Shown in pieces: positions 6,769 through 8,555 of a DNA stretch of 8,555 nt (positions are counted from its first letter, which is position 1; every line of letters begins with the position of its first letter). The translations under genes and the position numbers were made by a program. The notes beneath the pieces are model-generated. The model searched no databases. It saw nothing but the letters and a program-made list of their open reading frames with translations, and was not told where the DNA came from. The stretch is taken from positions 1 to 8,555 of the forward strand of contig JAITIB010000128.1 in NCBI GenBank assembly GCA_031279675.1. Direction: 5' to 3'. Source of the DNA: Puniceicoccales bacterium. Its GTDB lineage: Bacteria > Verrucomicrobiota > Verrucomicrobiia > Opitutales > UBA953.

Positions 6769-8298
6769 ATGGCACTCCAATCATTCAGCAGTCAGATAAT
6801 TGCCGACACGGGCATCAGCATGGGCGACGAGGGAAAGGGGCGGCTGATACCCGAGCTTGTGCGCGAGTTGCAGGAACGGAGCGGGCGGCGCGATGTGGTG
6901 GGGGTGGTGCTCAAGGTGAACGGAGGGGCCAATTCCGGGCACACGGTTGGGGGGCTGAAGTTGAATTTGCTCCCCGGCGGAGTTGTTGAGCGCGACGTGG
7001 AGACGCTCGCGCTGGGATGCGGCGTGGTGGCGGACCCGCGCAAAGTGCACTGGGAGGCGCGACCGCTGGAGAGCCTCGGGCACGGGATATATGCGCGTTT
7101 GCTGCTGGATGAGCGCGTGCTGGTGAGCGACGTGACGCACCGGGTGCTGGACTTGGCGTGGGAGGATTACCGCGTGGAGGTGCTGGGGCAGCTGCCGCGA
7201 GGGAGCACGGGGCGGGGGATCACGCCGGCGTACGGGGATGAGGTGGGGCAGTGGCAGGTGTTCTTCGGGGATTTCCTCGGCGGGAGGGAGGAGTTTGCCG
7301 CGAAAATGACGGCGCGGATGGACCGGGCGGAGCGGACAGTGGAGCATGTGTGCAGGGTGGCGCGGGGGAAGTGGAGCGGGTTTTTGGAACGGCTCTCGGA
7401 GGCGGAGCTGAGGGCAAACACCGGGGGCGGGCTCGCGCGGGAGGAATTTGATTTCACGCGCTTCGATTCAGGGACGCCATTCCGGTTCAACACAACGGCG
7501 GTGGTGGACGCGTATTGGGAGGCCGGGCGCGCGTTGCGCGCGAACATCGGCGATGTGCGCGAGCGCATATTGGGCGTTCTCGCGCAAGGCCGGTATGTGA
7601 TCGGCGAGTTCGGGCAGGCATACTGGCTCGACAAACGGCATGGTTTTGCGCCGAACGTCACCGCCTCGCACACCTTCACGCCAGAGATTTTCCAATCGGC
7701 AGGCATTCCGGTGCAACCAGTCCACACGGTAGGCGTGTGCAAGGCGTATGACACGAAGGTGGGGACGCACACGTTTTTGACGCAAATGGAGGACGGACAT
7801 CCGTTGTCCGAGCACCTCAAACGGCTCGAATATGGCACGAGCACGGGACGGCAACGCATGGTGGGGTGGTTTGATTGCGTGGAAAAGGCGGACGCACTGC
7901 GCCACGGGGGCTTTCAGGACATTGTGATCAACAAGCTCGACGCACTCTCGCCGAGCGGGACCTGGGACGGCGCGGTGCTGCGCGTCTGCGTGGCATACCG
8001 CGACCGGACCTCGGGGAAGCATCACCGCGGAGTGCCCCGCAACGAAATGCTGCGGCGGACGCTGGAGCCGGTTTATGCGGAACTGCCAGGGTGGACCGAG
8101 GACATCAGCGAAGTGCGCTCATTTGCCAGCTTGCCAGCGAATGCCCGGCGTTACGTGGGATTTGTGCTGCGGACAATTGTCGAGCTGGCCGGGCCCGGAG
8201 CGGGATTGCCGAACTTGCGTTACATCGGAGTCGGCCCCGATCCGGATCAGATCATCAAGGATGTGCCCGAGACGGCGGCGCTGCTGGGCTTGGGCTAA
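6769..8298 (+). CDS. purA: Adenylosuccinate synthetase, long divergent form
   Basis: PurA joins IMP and aspartate using GTP to make adenylosuccinate, the first committed step to AMP, in the cytosol. The catalytic motifs are recognisable though altered: GDEGKG (19-24; Asp20 and Lys23 correspond to E. coli Asp13 and Lys16), GGANSGHT (52-59; His58 corresponds to His41), GSTGRGITPAY (145-155, IMP-binding loop), GEFGQAYWLD (279-288) in place of the usual EGAQGxLLD, VGVCKAYDTKVG (321-332), STGRQRMVGWFD (358-369), NKLD (388-391, guanine-recognising) and IGVGPDPDQII (486-496) near the end. At 509 residues it is about 80 longer than the usual 420-430; much of the extra lies around 160-240, with charged helical sequence. 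The usual QWGDEGKG is ISMGDEGKG here. The ATG at 6769 (MALQSFSSQII) sits just before the first strand; the frame is open from 6709 but that part lacks family character. The core residues suggest a working enzyme. Whether it is the cell's only PurA is unknown. Confidence 0.88.
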   Translation: MALQSFSSQIIADTGISMGDEGKGRLIPELVRELQERSGRRDVVGVVLKVNGGANSGHTVGGLKLNLLPGGVVERDVETLALGCGVVADPRKVHWEARPLESLGHGIYARLLLDERVLVSDVTHRVLDLAWEDYRVEVLGQLPRGSTGRGITPAYGDEVGQWQVFFGDFLGGREEFAAKMTARMDRAERTVEHVCRVARGKWSGFLERLSEAELRANTGGGLAREEFDFTRFDSGTPFRFNTTAVVDAYWEAGRALRANIGDVRERILGVLAQGRYVIGEFGQAYWLDKRHGFAPNVTASHTFTPEIFQSAGIPVQPVHTVGVCKAYDTKVGTHTFLTQMEDGHPLSEHLKRLEYGTSTGRQRMVGWFDCVEKADALRHGGFQDIVINKLDALSPSGTWDGAVLRVCVAYRDRTSGKHHRGVPRNEMLRRTLEPVYAELPGWTEDISEVRSFASLPANARRYVGFVLRTIVELAGPGAGLPNLRYIGVGPDPDQIIKDVPETAALLGLG

Positions 8299-8388
8299 GC
8301 CCCCGGTTTGACACTGGCACCATTCCCCTTGACTGCGGGGACGCAACCCCCGCGTCCTTGGACAAAACCGAAGCCCATGCCATTCTCG

Positions 8389-8411
8389 CGGCGATTCATC
8401 GCCGTTTGTTT
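8389..8411 (+). terminator. Rho-independent terminator candidate downstream of purA
   Basis: CGGCGA (8389-8394) pairs perfectly with TCGCCG (8399-8404) around a TTCA tetraloop and is followed by TTTGTTT (8405-8411). It lies 90 bp after the purA stop in the right orientation. A second small GC hairpin, GCGGGG/CCCCGC (8335-8340 with 8348-8353), precedes it without a U-run. The stem is short but GC-rich. Confidence 0.5.
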
Positions 8412-8481
8412 AACGGGGGCGTTATTCCAATCCAATCACGCGGGGATGTTTTTGGGGGTTAAACGCGTTCTTTGGCGGCTT

Positions 8482-8512
8482 AAAAAAAGGGTTCGAGGGT
8501 TTCCCTCGAACC
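8482..8512 (-). terminator. Terminator for a leftward gene beyond the right edge
   Basis: GGTTCGAGGG (8490-8499) and CCCTCGAACC (8503-8512) form a perfect 10-bp stem with a TTT loop. Seven A (8482-8488) lie on its left, which on the minus strand become a seven-U run directly after the stem. This is a strong intrinsic terminator for transcription coming from the right, which implies a gene convergent with purA outside the window. A loop of three bases is tight, so 9 bp with a 5-nt loop may be the real form. Confidence 0.68.
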
Positions 8513-8553
8513 GCTCGGGGAACTACTCTAATAAAAAGAGTAGTTCCCCGAGC
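8513..8553. repeat. Perfect 17-bp inverted repeat abutting the terminator hairpin
   Basis: GCTCGGGGAACTACTCT (8513-8529) is repeated exactly in inverse orientation at 8537-8553, around the loop AATAAAA. It begins at the base after the neighbouring 10-bp palindrome ends. On the minus strand it would form an RNA hairpin just before the terminator. It could be a processing or stabilising hairpin at a transcript end, a dispersed palindromic repeat (REP-like), or part of a mobile element end; only two bases beyond it are visible. The pairing is exact; the function is unknown. Confidence 0.85.
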
Positions 8554-8555
8554 CA

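Noticed and set aside
4416..6770. Leftward frames of 408 and 329 codons opposite glmS.
   Set aside because: Composition dominated by Arg, Pro and His with no recognisable domain; they are antisense shadows of a conserved gene.
6769..8298. PurZ (phage-type aminoadenylosuccinate synthetase for the modified base Z).
   Set aside because: The catalytic Asp of GDEGKG is kept (Asp20), whereas PurZ proteins replace it, and there are no phage genes nearby.
8408..8464. GTTTAAC ... GTTAAAC inverted 7-mers flanking about 43 bp.
   Set aside because: Too short and too far apart to stand out from chance.
8490..8512. GGTTCGA resembling a tRNA T-arm.
   Set aside because: No anticodon arm, D-arm or acceptor stem can be placed around it on either strand; it is better explained as a terminator stem.

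Overview
The window is a high-GC bacterial chromosome segment, mostly housekeeping genes. Several things together suggest a member of Verrucomicrobiota, most likely near Opitutaceae: a PEP-CTERM surface protein, a SecG with a long proline-rich tail, a YmdB-type phosphoesterase, a divergent adenylosuccinate synthetase, and start codons that mostly lack Shine-Dalgarno sequences. This placement is an inference from protein character, not from a database match.

Layout from left to right. Two genes run leftward: the 5' end of a TIM-barrel sugar phosphate isomerase/epimerase (cut by the window edge) lies downstream of secG, probably in one transcript. A 186-bp gap separates secG from a divergent, rightward GspE/PilB-type secretion/pilus ATPase, followed 72 bp later by a YmdB-family metallophosphoesterase. 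Next comes a 460-bp stretch without a convincing gene (3389-3848). It holds a weak promoter-like pair, three compact hairpins and a 40-bp simple-sequence tract (C9-T-C10, then GC and CA repeats). It leads into a PEP-CTERM protein gene that is visibly more A/T-rich than its neighbours. After a 159-bp gap come glmS and, 70 bp further, an unusually long, divergent purA. A plausible rightward terminator follows purA. At the right edge two perfect palindromes abut each other; the first has an A-run on its left, so it reads as a terminator for a leftward gene beyond the window.

The genes do not form one pathway. SecG (membrane insertion/export), the PilB/GspE ATPase (pilus or type II secretion), the PEP-CTERM protein (exported and probably sorted by exosortase) and GlmS (UDP-GlcNAc precursor supply for wall and surface polysaccharide) all bear on the cell envelope, but their adjacency alone does not prove a functional link. 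I found no CRISPR array, tRNA, rRNA, transposase or clear defence system. The least explained parts are the 3389-3848 leader region and the double palindrome at 8490-8553.
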